A DNA stretch of 64,000 bases from Breoghania sp. (lineage in GTDB: Bacteria > Pseudomonadota > Alphaproteobacteria > Rhizobiales > Stappiaceae). The notes under the pieces are model-generated. The model worked only from the letters and a program-made list of their open reading frames with translations. It had not been told where the DNA came from and did no database searches. A program made the position numbers and the translations under genes. The DNA lies in the NCBI RefSeq assembly GCF_963674635.1, contig NZ_OY771475.1, forward strand, positions 2,046,001 to 2,110,000. The letters are read 5' to 3'. How positions within the stretch are numbered: the first letter of the stretch is position 1; every line of letters starts with the position of its first letter. Shown here piece by piece: positions 25,595-34,783 of the stretch.

Positions 25595-26389
25595 CTAGGC
25601 GCCACTGAAGACGGGCTTGCGCTTTTCCAGAAAGGCCGAGACGCCTTCGCGAAAATCCGCTTTGCCGATCATGTCCATGAAGAGGGCGCGCTCTGTTTCC
25701 AATTGGTCGGCGAGATCAAGCTCCATGGCGCTGTCCATCAGGCGGTTGAACCCGCCATAGGCAAGCGTCGGGCCGCGGGCCACCTTACTGGCGAGAGCCT
25801 CCGCCTGGGTTGCGAGTTCGTCTGAGGGCACCACCTTCGAGACCAGGCCTGCGGCCTTCGCCTCGGCTGCGCCCAGCGCCTCCGACAGCACGAAAAGCTC
25901 GGTCGCCTTCGTGCGCCCGACCTTGCGGGCGAGAAACCACGTGGCCCCGCAATCGGGTGTCGCGCCGAGACGATCATAGGCGATGACGAAACGCGCGCCT
26001 TCATCGCAGATCACCAGATCGGCGGACAGCACGAGGCTGAGCCCCGCCCCGGCGGCGGCTCCGCGCACGGATGCGATGACCGGAGCGGGATGTTCGCGCA
26101 ACGCCAGAAGCGCCGGGTGCATGGCATCGAGAATTGCATTGACCACCTGCGCCGCCTGGCCCGGATCGGAACCGAAGGCGGAGATATCGCCGCCCGCCAC
26201 AAAGGCCCGCCCTTCCCCCGATATCAGGATCGCGCGCACGCCCGGGCTCGCCGTCACCGCCTGAACCGCCGCCAGAAAGGCCTGCGCGGTCGGCACATCG
26301 ACCGCGTTCAGCACCTCCGGCCGGTTGAAGGTGATGGTCGCAACACCCCTTTCCTCATCGACATTCCACAAGACCGCCTGAGCGCTCAT
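25595..26389 (-). CDS. Enoyl-CoA hydratase/isomerase (crotonase family)
   Basis: 264 residues. Oxyanion-hole segments are FVAGGDISAFG and VRGAAAGAGLSLV; the active-site region is GATPDCGATWFL, where an aspartate replaces the second hydratase glutamate, as in isomerase-like members. C-terminal FLEKRKPVFSG is a typical ending. It lies upstream of the TetR gene on the same strand with operator E between them, so it is probably on a separate transcript. The precise reaction is uncertain. Confidence 0.9.
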   Translation of the reverse strand: MSAQAVLWNVDEERGVATITFNRPEVLNAVDVPTAQAFLAAVQAVTASPGVRAILISGEGRAFVAGGDISAFGSDPGQAAQVVNAILDAMHPALLALREHPAPVIASVRGAAAGAGLSLVLSADLVICDEGARFVIAYDRLGATPDCGATWFLARKVGRTKATELFVLSEALGAAEAKAAGLVSKVVPSDELATQAEALASKVARGPTLAYGGFNRLMDSAMELDLADQLETERALFMDMIGKADFREGVSAFLEKRKPVFSGA

Positions 26390-26576
26390 GCCATTCCCCC
26401 CATTCTCGTTAAAATTACCATTCCTCTAAGCAAGGATGGAACGCGTCTTGAGGGATTTCAAGGCCGCCCGGCTTATCGGCGTCACTCACAGTGCTGCCGC
26501 AAAGCGCCCTGGGTGCCGGATAGATGCCGCAGCGGCACGCATGCCCCTTGCGCGGCGGACCTCAGGCACAGTGCGA

Positions 26577-26595
26577 CCGGGCGAAAAACGCCCGG
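26577..26595. terminator. Hairpin downstream of the amidase gene
   Basis: CCGGGCG / CGCCCGG with an A5 loop (U5 on the minus-strand RNA) sits 15 bp after the amidase stop. It lacks a T run, so terminator function is uncertain. Confidence 0.4.
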
Positions 26596-26609
26596 CCACA
26601 GGGGAAAAT

Positions 26610-27893
26610 TCAGGCCAGCGCGGCCTCGACTTCCTTGGCACAGGCGAGCAGCTGCGCGTCCCGCCCCCTTGCGCCGACCAGCATGGCGCTCAGCACCTTG
26701 CCGGCATTTTCGAAGGGCAGCGCAATCGCGCATCCATCCGCGCCATTGGCGAGCGAGGGGTTCCTGAGCGCCAGAAGGTTCAGTCGGTTGAAGGCCTCGT
26801 CGTCCTTTTCCAGCAGTTCACGCGAGGGTGGCAGGATGGGTGTTGTGGGCAGGAGCAGCAGATCCTCGCCCAGTTCGTCGGCAAAGGCCTTCACGAAGTC
26901 GCCGCGCCGGTTGAGCGTCTGGCGGTAGTCCACGGCGCTGATCTCGTCGGCGCGCTTCATGCGGGCATGTACGCGCGGATCGAAAAGCTCCGGCGTCTTC
27001 CGGAAGTGATCCTCGTAGTGCGCGCGCGATTCAACGGAGGTGAGATGCCAGGGCGGGACCTGATTGTAGATCTCGATTGCCGCCAGATCCTTTTCCACGA
27101 TCTCGAAACCGTGCGCCCGCAGTGTGCCGATCACGGCGTCGAAGCCTGCGGCGACCGCATCGTCCAGTTCGCTCATGCCGAAATTGGACGGCACGACGAG
27201 GCGCCTGCGGGCGGGGTCAACCGGCTTGGGATCGAGACCCGCCATGACCTGCCATGCAAGCTCGCAGGCCGCGACCGACCTGGCCATGGGACCGAAGCTG
27301 TCCAGTGTATCGGAAAGCGCCTTGCCGCCGTCCAGCGACACGGTTGCCTGCGTCGGCTTGAAGCCGGTGATGCCTGTGAAGGCAGCCGGAATGCGCAAGG
27401 AACCGCCCGTATCCGAGCCGATGGCGATATCGCACACGCCCAGCGCCACGGAAACGGCGCCGCCGCTGGTGGAGCCGCCGGGGACACAGCCGGGATAGGC
27501 CGGATTGTCGGGCGTGCCGTAATGGGGATTGATGCCGATGCCCGAATAGGCGAATTCCGACATGTTGGTGAGGCCGACGAAAACACCGCCCGCCGCATCA
27601 AGCGCCGCGATGCAGGGCGCATCGGCGCGCGCGGGCGCATCCTTTTGCAGGACCTTGGTGGCCGCTGTCGTGACCTCGCCTTCCACGTCGAAAAGCGCCT
27701 TCACGGAAATCAAGGCCCCCGCCAACGGCGAGGATTTATGCTCCGCCGCTTCCGCCTGCATGTTGGCGCGTCTGGCCAGCGTCTTGGTGAAGACGGATTT
27801 CGCCGAGGGGTCTTCCTGACAGTGGCGCAAGGCCGCACCGAGGCGGGTGGGAGCGGTGCCGGTGCTCCAGGAAAACGGCGGTTTGAAGCTCAT
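26610..27893 (-). CDS. Amidase signature family hydrolase
   Basis: 427 residues from ATG 27893, which has GAGGA upstream; four codons earlier there is another ATG without that spacing. The amidase-signature core is complete: catalytic lysine in ISVKALFDVEG, GGSTSGGAVSVALG with the cis-serine, and SDTGGSLRIPAAF with the nucleophilic serine. It hydrolyses a C-N amide bond to acid and ammonia or amine; the substrate is unknown. It is the last gene of a minus-strand group with DUF2848, a TRAP importer and DUF1445, so a small imported amide is a reasonable guess. Confidence 0.9.
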   Translation of the reverse strand: MSFKPPFSWSTGTAPTRLGAALRHCQEDPSAKSVFTKTLARRANMQAEAAEHKSSPLAGALISVKALFDVEGEVTTAATKVLQKDAPARADAPCIAALDAAGGVFVGLTNMSEFAYSGIGINPHYGTPDNPAYPGCVPGGSTSGGAVSVALGVCDIAIGSDTGGSLRIPAAFTGITGFKPTQATVSLDGGKALSDTLDSFGPMARSVAACELAWQVMAGLDPKPVDPARRRLVVPSNFGMSELDDAVAAGFDAVIGTLRAHGFEIVEKDLAAIEIYNQVPPWHLTSVESRAHYEDHFRKTPELFDPRVHARMKRADEISAVDYRQTLNRRGDFVKAFADELGEDLLLLPTTPILPPSRELLEKDDEAFNRLNLLALRNPSLANGADGCAIALPFENAGKVLSAMLVGARGRDAQLLACAKEVEAALA

Positions 27894-28013
27894 GGATATC
27901 CTCATTCGGCAGGACGGAGCCCCGTTGAAATATCGGGACCCCGTTTATCAGGCATGTGTCACGTCACGTTCCCCCGCATGATGCTGCGCGCCATGCAATC
28001 AGACCGCGGCGAC

Positions 28014-28667
28014 TCAGGCAATGACCGGCAGAACCGTCGCACTATAGCTCCATTCGATGGTCCGCCCGCGGATCGGATCGTGCAACGCCATCTTGAAATC
28101 CGCCGCCGGACGAACGCCGCCTTTTGCGGGCAGGGTTCCGCACAGCATTGCCGTGCCATCGGCCATCTCCACACCCGACATCAGCTGCGTCAGAGGCAGG
28201 ATGGAGGCCAGCGTACCCTCCTGATAGACGACCCACTCCCCCTTCTCGAAGATCCAGGATTTCAGCTCCAGCTGATCGAGATGATCGGCGACCTCCTCAA
28301 AGGCCCAGACATCCTCCGCGACCGGCTTTGCGCAGATCTGCTTGGAATGGGCGACGGAATAGGTCTCCAGCGCGCGATCGGTATGGTCGGAGGCGAGCCC
28401 CAGCCACAGCTTGCCGCCGGTCTGGATGAGGAAGGGCTCCGCCTCGCCGGAACTTTCCTTGCCAAGGGCCGCAATGGTCGTGTCGCGGGTTAGCAGAGAC
28501 GGCGCACAACGGTAATAGAGCGGCACTTCAGAGGGCGCAGGCACTCCGATGGCGGCCAGTTCCTCGATGTGATGATCGACGGCGGCGCGGTCGCGACCTG
28601 TCCATCCGGCAACAACAAGGGCGTTAGGGGTGCATTCGAGCACCCCTTCAGGGGATTTGAACTGCAT
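28014..28667 (-). CDS. DUF2848 family protein
   Basis: 217 residues with the sequence pattern of DUF2848 proteins: early VVAGWTGRDRAAVDHHIEEL, then GLASDHTDRALETYSVAHSKQ, and a late TLPAKGGVRPAADF. The family resembles the fumarylacetoacetate-hydrolase fold but has no established function. No signal peptide or membrane segment. It lies 12 bp downstream of the dctM stop and 120 bp upstream of the amidase, suggesting that it acts with the amidase on an imported compound. Confidence 0.8.
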   Translation of the reverse strand: MQFKSPEGVLECTPNALVVAGWTGRDRAAVDHHIEELAAIGVPAPSEVPLYYRCAPSLLTRDTTIAALGKESSGEAEPFLIQTGGKLWLGLASDHTDRALETYSVAHSKQICAKPVAEDVWAFEEVADHLDQLELKSWIFEKGEWVVYQEGTLASILPLTQLMSGVEMADGTAMLCGTLPAKGGVRPAADFKMALHDPIRGRTIEWSYSATVLPVIA

Positions 28668-28679
28668 GGAACAAACCTC

Positions 28680-29960
28680 TTACTGGGTTGATGGCAGATA
28701 GAGCGCGATCTGCGGCGCGAGAATGAGCAGGCCGACCATCAGCAACATCGCCAAGACATAGGGGATGCAGCCGAGCATCACGTCGGCGAAGGGCCGCCCT
28801 CGCCTTGCGGACTGGACCACATAGAGGTTCAGCCCTACCGGCGGCGTGATCAGCGCCATCTCCACGAGAATGATCATCAGGATGCCGAACCAGATCTTGT
28901 CGTAGCCCATATGCACGATGATCGGCACGACGATGGGAATGGTCGCCACCATCAGAGACAGGGTCTCGATGAAGAAGCCCAGAACGATGTACATCACCAC
29001 GATCACCAGAAGCGTCGCCATGGGGCCGAAGCCGAGGCCGTTCAGCATGTTCTGGAGTGCGCGGGACACACCGCCCGCCGTGAGCACGAAGTTCAGCACA
29101 TAGGCGCCGATCACCACCAGCATGATCATGGCGGAGGTCTTGACCGCACCGCGCAGGGCATCGGCAATCATCTGGCGGCTCAGCGCCTTCTGATGGGCGG
29201 CGATGGCGAGCGCGATGGCCACACCGATGGTCGCGGCTTCCGTCGGCGTCGCCCATCCGGCGTAGATGGAGCCGACAATGGCGGCAAAGAGCCCGAAGAT
29301 GGGGATCAGATCGAAAAGGCTCGCCAGCCTCTTGCCCCATGTCGCATGGCGCTGCGGCCCGCCGAGCTGCGGCCAGATCGTGCACAGAACGGCGGTGATC
29401 AGCATGAACAGGCCAGCCAGCAGCAGGCCCGGCAGAAGCCCTGCGAGGAAGAGCTGCGGAATGGAGCTTTCGGTCAGGAAGCCATAGACGATCAGATTGA
29501 TCGAGGGCGGGATCATGATGCCGAGCGTACCGCCTGCGGCGATCGCGCCGGAGAAGAGCTTCTCGTTGTATCCGAGCTCGCGCGCCTGCGGCATGGCCAC
29601 GGTCGCCACGGTGGCAGCCGTCGCGACCGACGAGCCGGAGGTGGCGGAAAACATGGTGGAAGTGGCGATATTGGCGTGGATCAGACCGCCGGGGAGCCAC
29701 GACACCCATTTGTCGAGCGCCGCATAGGTGCGGTTTGCGACACCGCTTCTGACGAGGATCTCGCCCAGCAGCACAAAGAGCGGGATGGCGATGAGGGTGG
29801 CACTGTTGGACGAGGACCACACCACCTGCCCCAGACCGCGCATGAGCGGAAAGGGGGAGAAGAAGACGTCGATGCCAAAGGCCAGCAGGCACAGGACAAC
29901 GCCGACGGGAATGGACAGCGCCAGCATTCCCATAAGGCCGAGAGCGGTAAAGGGGATCAT
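28680..29960 (-). CDS. dctM: TRAP transporter large permease (DctM)
   Basis: 426 residues with about 12 membrane segments. DctM signatures: SATSGSSVATAATVATVAMP, GGTLGIMIPPSINLIVYG, ATPTEAATIGVAIAL and ALITPPVGLNLYV. It belongs to a different sub-branch from the large permease at 4032, so the two importers are not recent duplicates. It overlaps dctQ by 4 bp. Confidence 0.94.
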   Translation of the reverse strand: MIPFTALGLMGMLALSIPVGVVLCLLAFGIDVFFSPFPLMRGLGQVVWSSSNSATLIAIPLFVLLGEILVRSGVANRTYAALDKWVSWLPGGLIHANIATSTMFSATSGSSVATAATVATVAMPQARELGYNEKLFSGAIAAGGTLGIMIPPSINLIVYGFLTESSIPQLFLAGLLPGLLLAGLFMLITAVLCTIWPQLGGPQRHATWGKRLASLFDLIPIFGLFAAIVGSIYAGWATPTEAATIGVAIALAIAAHQKALSRQMIADALRGAVKTSAMIMLVVIGAYVLNFVLTAGGVSRALQNMLNGLGFGPMATLLVIVVMYIVLGFFIETLSLMVATIPIVVPIIVHMGYDKIWFGILMIILVEMALITPPVGLNLYVVQSARRGRPFADVMLGCIPYVLAMLLMVGLLILAPQIALYLPSTQ

Positions 29961-30490
29961 GCTTCCGCCCTCGCACCTGCCACGCGCTCAACGGCTTCGT
30001 ATCTGCCGCGCGCGATCTTGTAGAGAACAAACAGTGACAACAGGATCGCGGAGATCGCGAACCAGGCCCACCCGGCCCACCACAGGGTCTGCGGGATCCA
30101 GAGCGGGGTTTCCAGCGGGGTGTTTGCACGCGCGCCGGTCGACAGCGTCTTTGCCAGAACACCCCAGCCGCGCCAGGCGATCATCAGGGCCGTTCCCGCC
30201 AGGCAGAGCATGGCGAGAGCGTCCATCAAGGCACGCCCGACGGGCCTGAGGCGGCTGTGGAGCAGGTCGATGCGAACATGGGCCTGCTCCGTCAGGGCAT
30301 AGCTGACACCCCAGCTTGTGGTGACAGCCATGACATAGCCGGAGATCTCATCGACTCCGCCCAAGGATCCGCCCAGGCGTCTGGCGATGATCTCCATGAG
30401 CGTGTAAGCGACACAGGCGAGCAGGACCAGACCGACGCAAATGGCGATACGGTCATTGACCTTCCTGAGCAATCTAATGAGCGAAGTCAT
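29957..30490 (-). CDS. dctQ: TRAP transporter small permease (DctQ)
   Basis: 177 residues with four hydrophobic segments (first at AICVGLVLLACVAYTLMEII, last at WAWFAISAILLSLFVLYKI). EQAHVRIDLL between helices 2 and 3 is the DctQ signature. It is placed 11 bp after the receptor gene and overlaps dctM, forming dctPQM with them. The C-terminal tail is short and cytoplasmic. Confidence 0.9.
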   Translation of the reverse strand: MTSLIRLLRKVNDRIAICVGLVLLACVAYTLMEIIARRLGGSLGGVDEISGYVMAVTTSWGVSYALTEQAHVRIDLLHSRLRPVGRALMDALAMLCLAGTALMIAWRGWGVLAKTLSTGARANTPLETPLWIPQTLWWAGWAWFAISAILLSLFVLYKIARGRYEAVERVAGARAEA

Positions 30491-30501
30491 GGAGGGCGGC
30501 C

Positions 30502-31548
30502 TTACTTGGCGTCGATCTGGACGCCGGTCACCTTGCCGACCGTATCCGACCAGCGCTTGCCCCAGTCACCACCGGCGCGCTTCGCCCACTCCGGCAGCAC
30601 GTCGGCGACCAGCACATCCTTGGCCTTGGCCACGTCAGCGTCGCTCGGGGTCACAAGGGTCATGCTGCGGGCATCGCCATAGGGGCATTCGCCGTTGCCG
30701 GTCAGGCAGGCAATATCCGCTTCCAGCGCGCCCTGCGCATCGGCCCAGGCCGGAGCCTCGAATTTCTCGGCAATGGCGGTCTGAAGTACGCTCTGCTGCT
30801 TCTCGGAAAGCGAATTCCACTTGTCCATGTTGATGGCCGTCACGACCGGATCCCAGCCGCCCAGCGGAATGGTCATCAGATGGGTGGAAACTTCCCACCA
30901 CCCCGCGGAGTAGCCCGAACCGGCACCGGTCACGGCGCAATCAACGACGCCGCGCTGCAATGCGCCGGGAACCTCGCCGAAGCTGACATTCACGCCCTCG
31001 GCGCCCAGCGCCTCAAGGAATTTCGCGGTCATGCGGCCGGACGCGCGGATCTTCTTGCCCTTCAGGTCTTCCAGCGACTTGACGTCGGCATTGCAGAAGA
31101 CAACCTGCGGCGGATAGGGCGCAATCGCCAGAACCTTGGCGTTGAAGACATCCTTGTAGATCTCGTCGACCATCGGACGGTAGGCTTCAACAGCGGCCTT
31201 GGCGGTGGCGGCATCGGTGGCCACCAGCGGCACGTCGAGCCCCTCAAGCGGCGCACTGTCGGCAACCGCATAATCGGCGACCGTCATGCCGACATCGAAG
31301 ACGCCCTGCCCGAGCATGCGGAAGACGTCGCCGCCGGAGATGCCCATCTGGTCGTGGGTGGTGAGGTTCGCGGTCAGATCGCCCCCGCTCACTTCCGGCA
31401 GGATCTCGTTCCAGAACGGGGCCTCGTACTTCTTGTGAAGTGACAGACCGGACCAGCTGCCGACAACCGACAGTTCCTCGGCATTGGCGGAAGCACCGGC
31501 GCACAGGGCCACGGCGGAGATCGTCGCAAGAGCCAGGAATTTTCTCAT
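30502..31548 (-). CDS. dctP: TRAP transporter substrate-binding protein (DctP family)
   Basis: 348 residues from ATG 31548 with AGGA eight bases upstream; an ATG three codons earlier touches the ribosome site. Sec signal MRKFLALATISAVALCAGASANA, cleavage at ANA-E. The DctP segment LEDLKGKKIRASGRM and the LQRGVVDCAVTG region confirm the family. A CxTGNGEC pair near residue 285 might form a disulfide. Periplasmic receptor; the ligand is unknown. It follows the DUF1445 gene by 19 bp on the same transcript. Confidence 0.92.
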   Translation of the reverse strand: MRKFLALATISAVALCAGASANAEELSVVGSWSGLSLHKKYEAPFWNEILPEVSGGDLTANLTTHDQMGISGGDVFRMLGQGVFDVGMTVADYAVADSAPLEGLDVPLVATDAATAKAAVEAYRPMVDEIYKDVFNAKVLAIAPYPPQVVFCNADVKSLEDLKGKKIRASGRMTAKFLEALGAEGVNVSFGEVPGALQRGVVDCAVTGAGSGYSAGWWEVSTHLMTIPLGGWDPVVTAINMDKWNSLSEKQQSVLQTAIAEKFEAPAWADAQGALEADIACLTGNGECPYGDARSMTLVTPSDADVAKAKDVLVADVLPEWAKRAGGDWGKRWSDTVGKVTGVQIDAK

Positions 31549-31567
31549 GTTCGTCATCCTCTGAAGA

Positions 31568-32395
31568 TTAAATGCTGGGGTGGTTATTGTCGTTATAGGG
31601 ATAGAGCGGCGCGGTCGCTTCATCGACATCCGCGATGAGCATGGCGCCGGGAGCATGCGTGATGGAAAGGGCCGGCCTGGCCTGCATGATAGCAACCTGA
31701 GGGGTCACACCACAGGCCCAGAACACGGGCACTTCGTCATCTGCGACCGGGGTCGGTTGCCCCCAATCAGGTTTTTCGATCGCCGCGATGCCGATCTCGG
31801 CCGGATCGCCGACATGAACGGGCACGCCGTGGGCAATCGGAAACTTGCGGCAGATATCGAAGACCTCGGCAATGCGCTCGCGGGCGATGGGGCGCATGGA
31901 GGTCACCATGCCGCCACCGAAGGCCCCGGCGGGGGCCGTTGCGATATTCGTCCGGTACATGGAAACGGTCGTGTTGTTCTCGATATGGCGCATGGTGATG
32001 CCCGCCTTCACCAGCGCATTTTCAAAGGTGAAGGAGCAGCCGATGGCGAAGGTCACCAGATCATCACGCCAGACCGCCTTCAGATCCCTCACCTGCGCAT
32101 CGAGAACGCCATTGCGATAGATGTTGTAGAGCGAGGCGTCCGTGCGGATATCGACGGCTTCCCCCAGCCGCTCGATCACCGGCTCACCGGGCCTGGAGAC
32201 GCCGGCAAGCGGACAGGATTTCGGATTGAGCCTGCAAAACTCCAGAAAATCATCCGCCTGGTCCGCTGGCAGAATGGCGAGATTGCACTGCAACAGCCCC
32301 TTCGCCAGGCCCGCGGTGTGACCTGCGTAACTCCCTGAACGGATTGCTGCCCTTACGGATTCGGCGCTTTGGCTTGCAAGATCTGAGAACTGCAC
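31568..32395 (-). CDS. DUF1445 putative hydro-lyase / D-glutamate cyclase family protein
   Basis: 275 residues. Family markers are CPLAGVSRPGEP, FAIGCSFTFENAL, the FGGGMVTSMRPI segment and the C-terminal ITHAPGAMLIADVD. In animals a relative converts D-glutamate to 5-oxo-D-proline; bacterial members (for example YcsI) lie near 5-oxoprolinase genes and have little direct biochemistry. Here it is the first gene of the TRAP operon and divergent from a LysR regulator. A role in metabolising a D-amino acid or pyroglutamate-like compound is a hypothesis. Confidence 0.85.
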   Translation of the reverse strand: MQFSDLASQSAESVRAAIRSGSYAGHTAGLAKGLLQCNLAILPADQADDFLEFCRLNPKSCPLAGVSRPGEPVIERLGEAVDIRTDASLYNIYRNGVLDAQVRDLKAVWRDDLVTFAIGCSFTFENALVKAGITMRHIENNTTVSMYRTNIATAPAGAFGGGMVTSMRPIARERIAEVFDICRKFPIAHGVPVHVGDPAEIGIAAIEKPDWGQPTPVADDEVPVFWACGVTPQVAIMQARPALSITHAPGAMLIADVDEATAPLYPYNDNNHPSI

Positions 32396-32405
32396 TTTTT
32401 TTGCT

Positions 32406-32433
32406 CATTTTCCACGGTTGCCTATGGAAAATG
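32406..32433. promoter_or_regulatory. Inverted repeat in LysR / DUF1445 intergenic region
   Basis: CATTTTCCA and TGGAAAATG form perfect 9-bp arms separated by 10 bp, in the AT-rich 123-bp gap between the divergent genes. The size and position fit a LysR recognition site. A second, smaller repeat, GTGATC / GATCAC, spans 32480-32500. Confidence 0.6.
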
Positions 32434-32518
32434 CTGATAGCCGAGAGGTATAAAGTCAAATCGCAATTATCTGTCCAAAGTGATCATCTTTTTGGATCAC
32501 CAAAGAAGATACAAGCCC

Positions 32519-33406
32519 ATGACATTGGAACAATTACGCACTTTTCTCTGGGTGGCGCGGCTGGGCGGCGTGCGCAAGGCCGCGGAACAGATGAACATTT
32601 CCCAACCCGCGGTTTCCTCGCGCATCTCATCGCTGGAGAATTACCTGGGCGCGGGCCTGTTCACCCGTGGCCCCACGGGGGTGCGGCTGACCAAACAGGG
32701 GGTGCTGCTGCGCGCCCATGCGGAGCAGATCGCGGCGCTGGTGGAACGCATCAAGGCGGATGTCATGCCGCCGGAAAACGTCTCCACGCTGTTGCGCCTC
32801 GGCGTTGCGGAAACCATCGCCCAGACATGGCTGCCCGCCTTCCTGAGCAGGCTTCACCAGACATTCCCCAAACTGAAGATCGAGGTGTCGGTCGATATCT
32901 CGGTGAACATGCGCGAGATGCTGCTGGACCGCTCGCTCGACCTCGCCATCATGATGGGGCCGGTTTCCGACTACAGCGCGGACAATCTCGACCTGCCAAC
33001 CTTCCAGCTCGACTGGTATCGCCCGCTCGACATGGCGCAGCCCGATCTCAGCACGACACCGGTAATCACCTATAACCGCAACTCCCGCCCGCACCGCGAA
33101 CTGACCCGCGAGCTGCACAAGCGCTATGGCCACACGGCGCAGATCTTTCCCACCAACTCGCTCTCCACGGGCTTCGAGATGGTCGCCTCCGGGCTGGGGG
33201 TCGGGATCTTTCCCACCGCGCTGGGGCGGCGGCTGGTCGAGGAGCAGCGGATCGCCACATTCGATCCCGGCTGGCTGCCCACGCCACTGCGTTTCACCGC
33301 GACCTATATCGGCGAGCCGCGGGACGAATTCGTGGCGCAGGCCGCCCAGATCGCGCAGACCGTCGCCATCGAGCATGAGGCCAATGTCCCGGGCGTCCAC
33401 GCATAG
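32519..33406 (+). CDS. LysR family transcriptional regulator
   Basis: 295 residues from ATG 32519; a GTG start 13 codons earlier is less likely because LysR proteins normally begin a few residues before the helix-turn-helix. The DNA-binding domain is residues 1-60 (TLEQLRTFLWVARLGGVRKA, QPAVSSRISSLE), followed by a substrate-binding-protein-like effector domain ending in GLGVGIFPTALGRRL. It probably activates the divergent DUF1445-TRAP-amidase operon in response to the imported compound, judged from the gene layout. Confidence 0.93.
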   Translation: MTLEQLRTFLWVARLGGVRKAAEQMNISQPAVSSRISSLENYLGAGLFTRGPTGVRLTKQGVLLRAHAEQIAALVERIKADVMPPENVSTLLRLGVAETIAQTWLPAFLSRLHQTFPKLKIEVSVDISVNMREMLLDRSLDLAIMMGPVSDYSADNLDLPTFQLDWYRPLDMAQPDLSTTPVITYNRNSRPHRELTRELHKRYGHTAQIFPTNSLSTGFEMVASGLGVGIFPTALGRRLVEEQRIATFDPGWLPTPLRFTATYIGEPRDEFVAQAAQIAQTVAIEHEANVPGVHA

Positions 33407-33441
33407 CGGTCCCGCCCGCATGCTGTCCGCGTGAGACCAAA

Positions 33442-33472
33442 AAGCCCGGAAGCGTCAAACGCTTCCGGGCTT
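33442..33472. terminator. Bidirectional terminator after LysR gene
   Basis: A 14-bp perfect stem (AAGCCCGGAAGCGT / ACGCTTCCGGGCTT) with a CAA loop lies between the converging LysR gene (ends 33406) and M20 gene (ends 33502). Flanking A- and T-containing ends allow action in both directions. Confidence 0.8.
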
Positions 33473-33501
33473 CGTTTCGCAGTGCGGGCGTCGATCCGCG
33501 T

Positions 33502-34635
33502 TCATTTCAGGCTGTCTTGCACCAGACGCACCCAGAATTCCGCCCCCGTCGCCAGCACGTCGTCGTTGAAATCGTAATCGGCGGCGTGAAGTCCGGGGTT
33601 CTTGCCCTCACGTCCCGCACCCAGCCAGATATAGGCACCGGGCTGACGCTCCAGCATGAAGGAGAAATCCTCCGAGGCCATGGAGGGATCGGGGTTGCTC
33701 ACGCACAGCCCCATCTCTTCGGCCACACGGCGCGCGGTGGCGGCGTGTTCCGGCGTGTTGATGGTTGGCGGATAGTCGCTGATGAAGTTCACTTCCGCCG
33801 TGCAATCATGGGCAAGCGCAACCGCTTTGGTGATTTCCTCCATCGCGGTTTGCAGCACCTCGCCGACTTCCTTGGAAAACCAGCGCGCCGAGCCGGTCAG
33901 CTTCACTTCATCGGGGCAGATGTTGAAGGCCGTGCCGCCATGGATGGTGGTGACCGAAATGACACCTGTCTCAAGCGGCGAAATGCGCCGCGCCGGGACT
34001 TCCTGCAACATCGGAATCAGCCGCCCGGCCGCCGTCAGAACGCCTGAGCTTTGCTCCGGCATGGCCGCATGGCCACCGGTGCCGCGCAGCACGATTTCGA
34101 AAATGCCGATGGCCGCCATCATGCGGTCGTCGCGCGCCACGAAATGGCCGGGCGCCAGCGCGGGCCAATTGTGAATGGCGAAGATCGCCTCGCAGGGGAA
34201 CCGGTCAAAGACGCCCTCCTGCACCATGTGACGCCCCCCGCCCTCGTTCTCTTCCGCGGGCTGGAAGATCAGCGTGACCGAGCGCCCACCCAGATCGAGC
34301 TTCGCGATTTGCTGCGCCGCCATGAGCAACATGGCGGTGTGCCCGTCATGGCCGCAGGCGTGCATCTTGCCCGGATAGGTGGAGCAATGGTCGCTCTTGC
34401 CGGCTTCCTGGATCGGCAAGGCATCGATATCGGCGCGGATGCCGATGCCCGGCCCTTCGCCCAGCTTCGCGATGACGCCGGTTCTCGCGATACCGCGATG
34501 GACCGTCCAGCCCCAGCCTTCGAGAAGATCGGCGATGATGGCGGAGGTGCGCGTCTCCTCAAAGCCGATCTCGGGATGACGATGGAAATCGTGCCGCCAA
34601 CTGATGGCTTCATTGATCTGATCGGCAGTGAACAT
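33502..34635 (-). CDS. M20 family amidohydrolase (hippurate hydrolase-like)
   Basis: 377 residues. The M20D metal and catalytic motifs are present: HACGHDGHTAMLL with Cys/His ligands, IFQPAEENEGGG with the acidic pair, SMASEDFSFML and the final GLHAADYDFNDD. These enzymes cleave N-acyl amino acids or related amides in the cytoplasm using two metal ions. The inserted dimerisation (lid) domain follows normally (GTGGHAAMPEQSSG). It lies 148 bp downstream of the D-Ala-D-Ala ligase gene on the same strand and could share its transcript. Confidence 0.92.
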   Translation of the reverse strand: MFTADQINEAISWRHDFHRHPEIGFEETRTSAIIADLLEGWGWTVHRGIARTGVIAKLGEGPGIGIRADIDALPIQEAGKSDHCSTYPGKMHACGHDGHTAMLLMAAQQIAKLDLGGRSVTLIFQPAEENEGGGRHMVQEGVFDRFPCEAIFAIHNWPALAPGHFVARDDRMMAAIGIFEIVLRGTGGHAAMPEQSSGVLTAAGRLIPMLQEVPARRISPLETGVISVTTIHGGTAFNICPDEVKLTGSARWFSKEVGEVLQTAMEEITKAVALAHDCTAEVNFISDYPPTINTPEHAATARRVAEEMGLCVSNPDPSMASEDFSFMLERQPGAYIWLGAGREGKNPGLHAADYDFNDDVLATGAEFWVRLVQDSLK

Positions 34636-34783
34636 GGGGCAGGTCCGGCTTTGGTTGCTATCAAGCCTGATTACCCTTGCGCACGTGCATCGGCAACTGC
34701 CCGCCCCTCACCTTTCGCGTCCGCAAGCACAATTCATGCGGAAGACCGTCAAGCCAGGCGCGCAGACCGAAAGGTCAGCCGCC

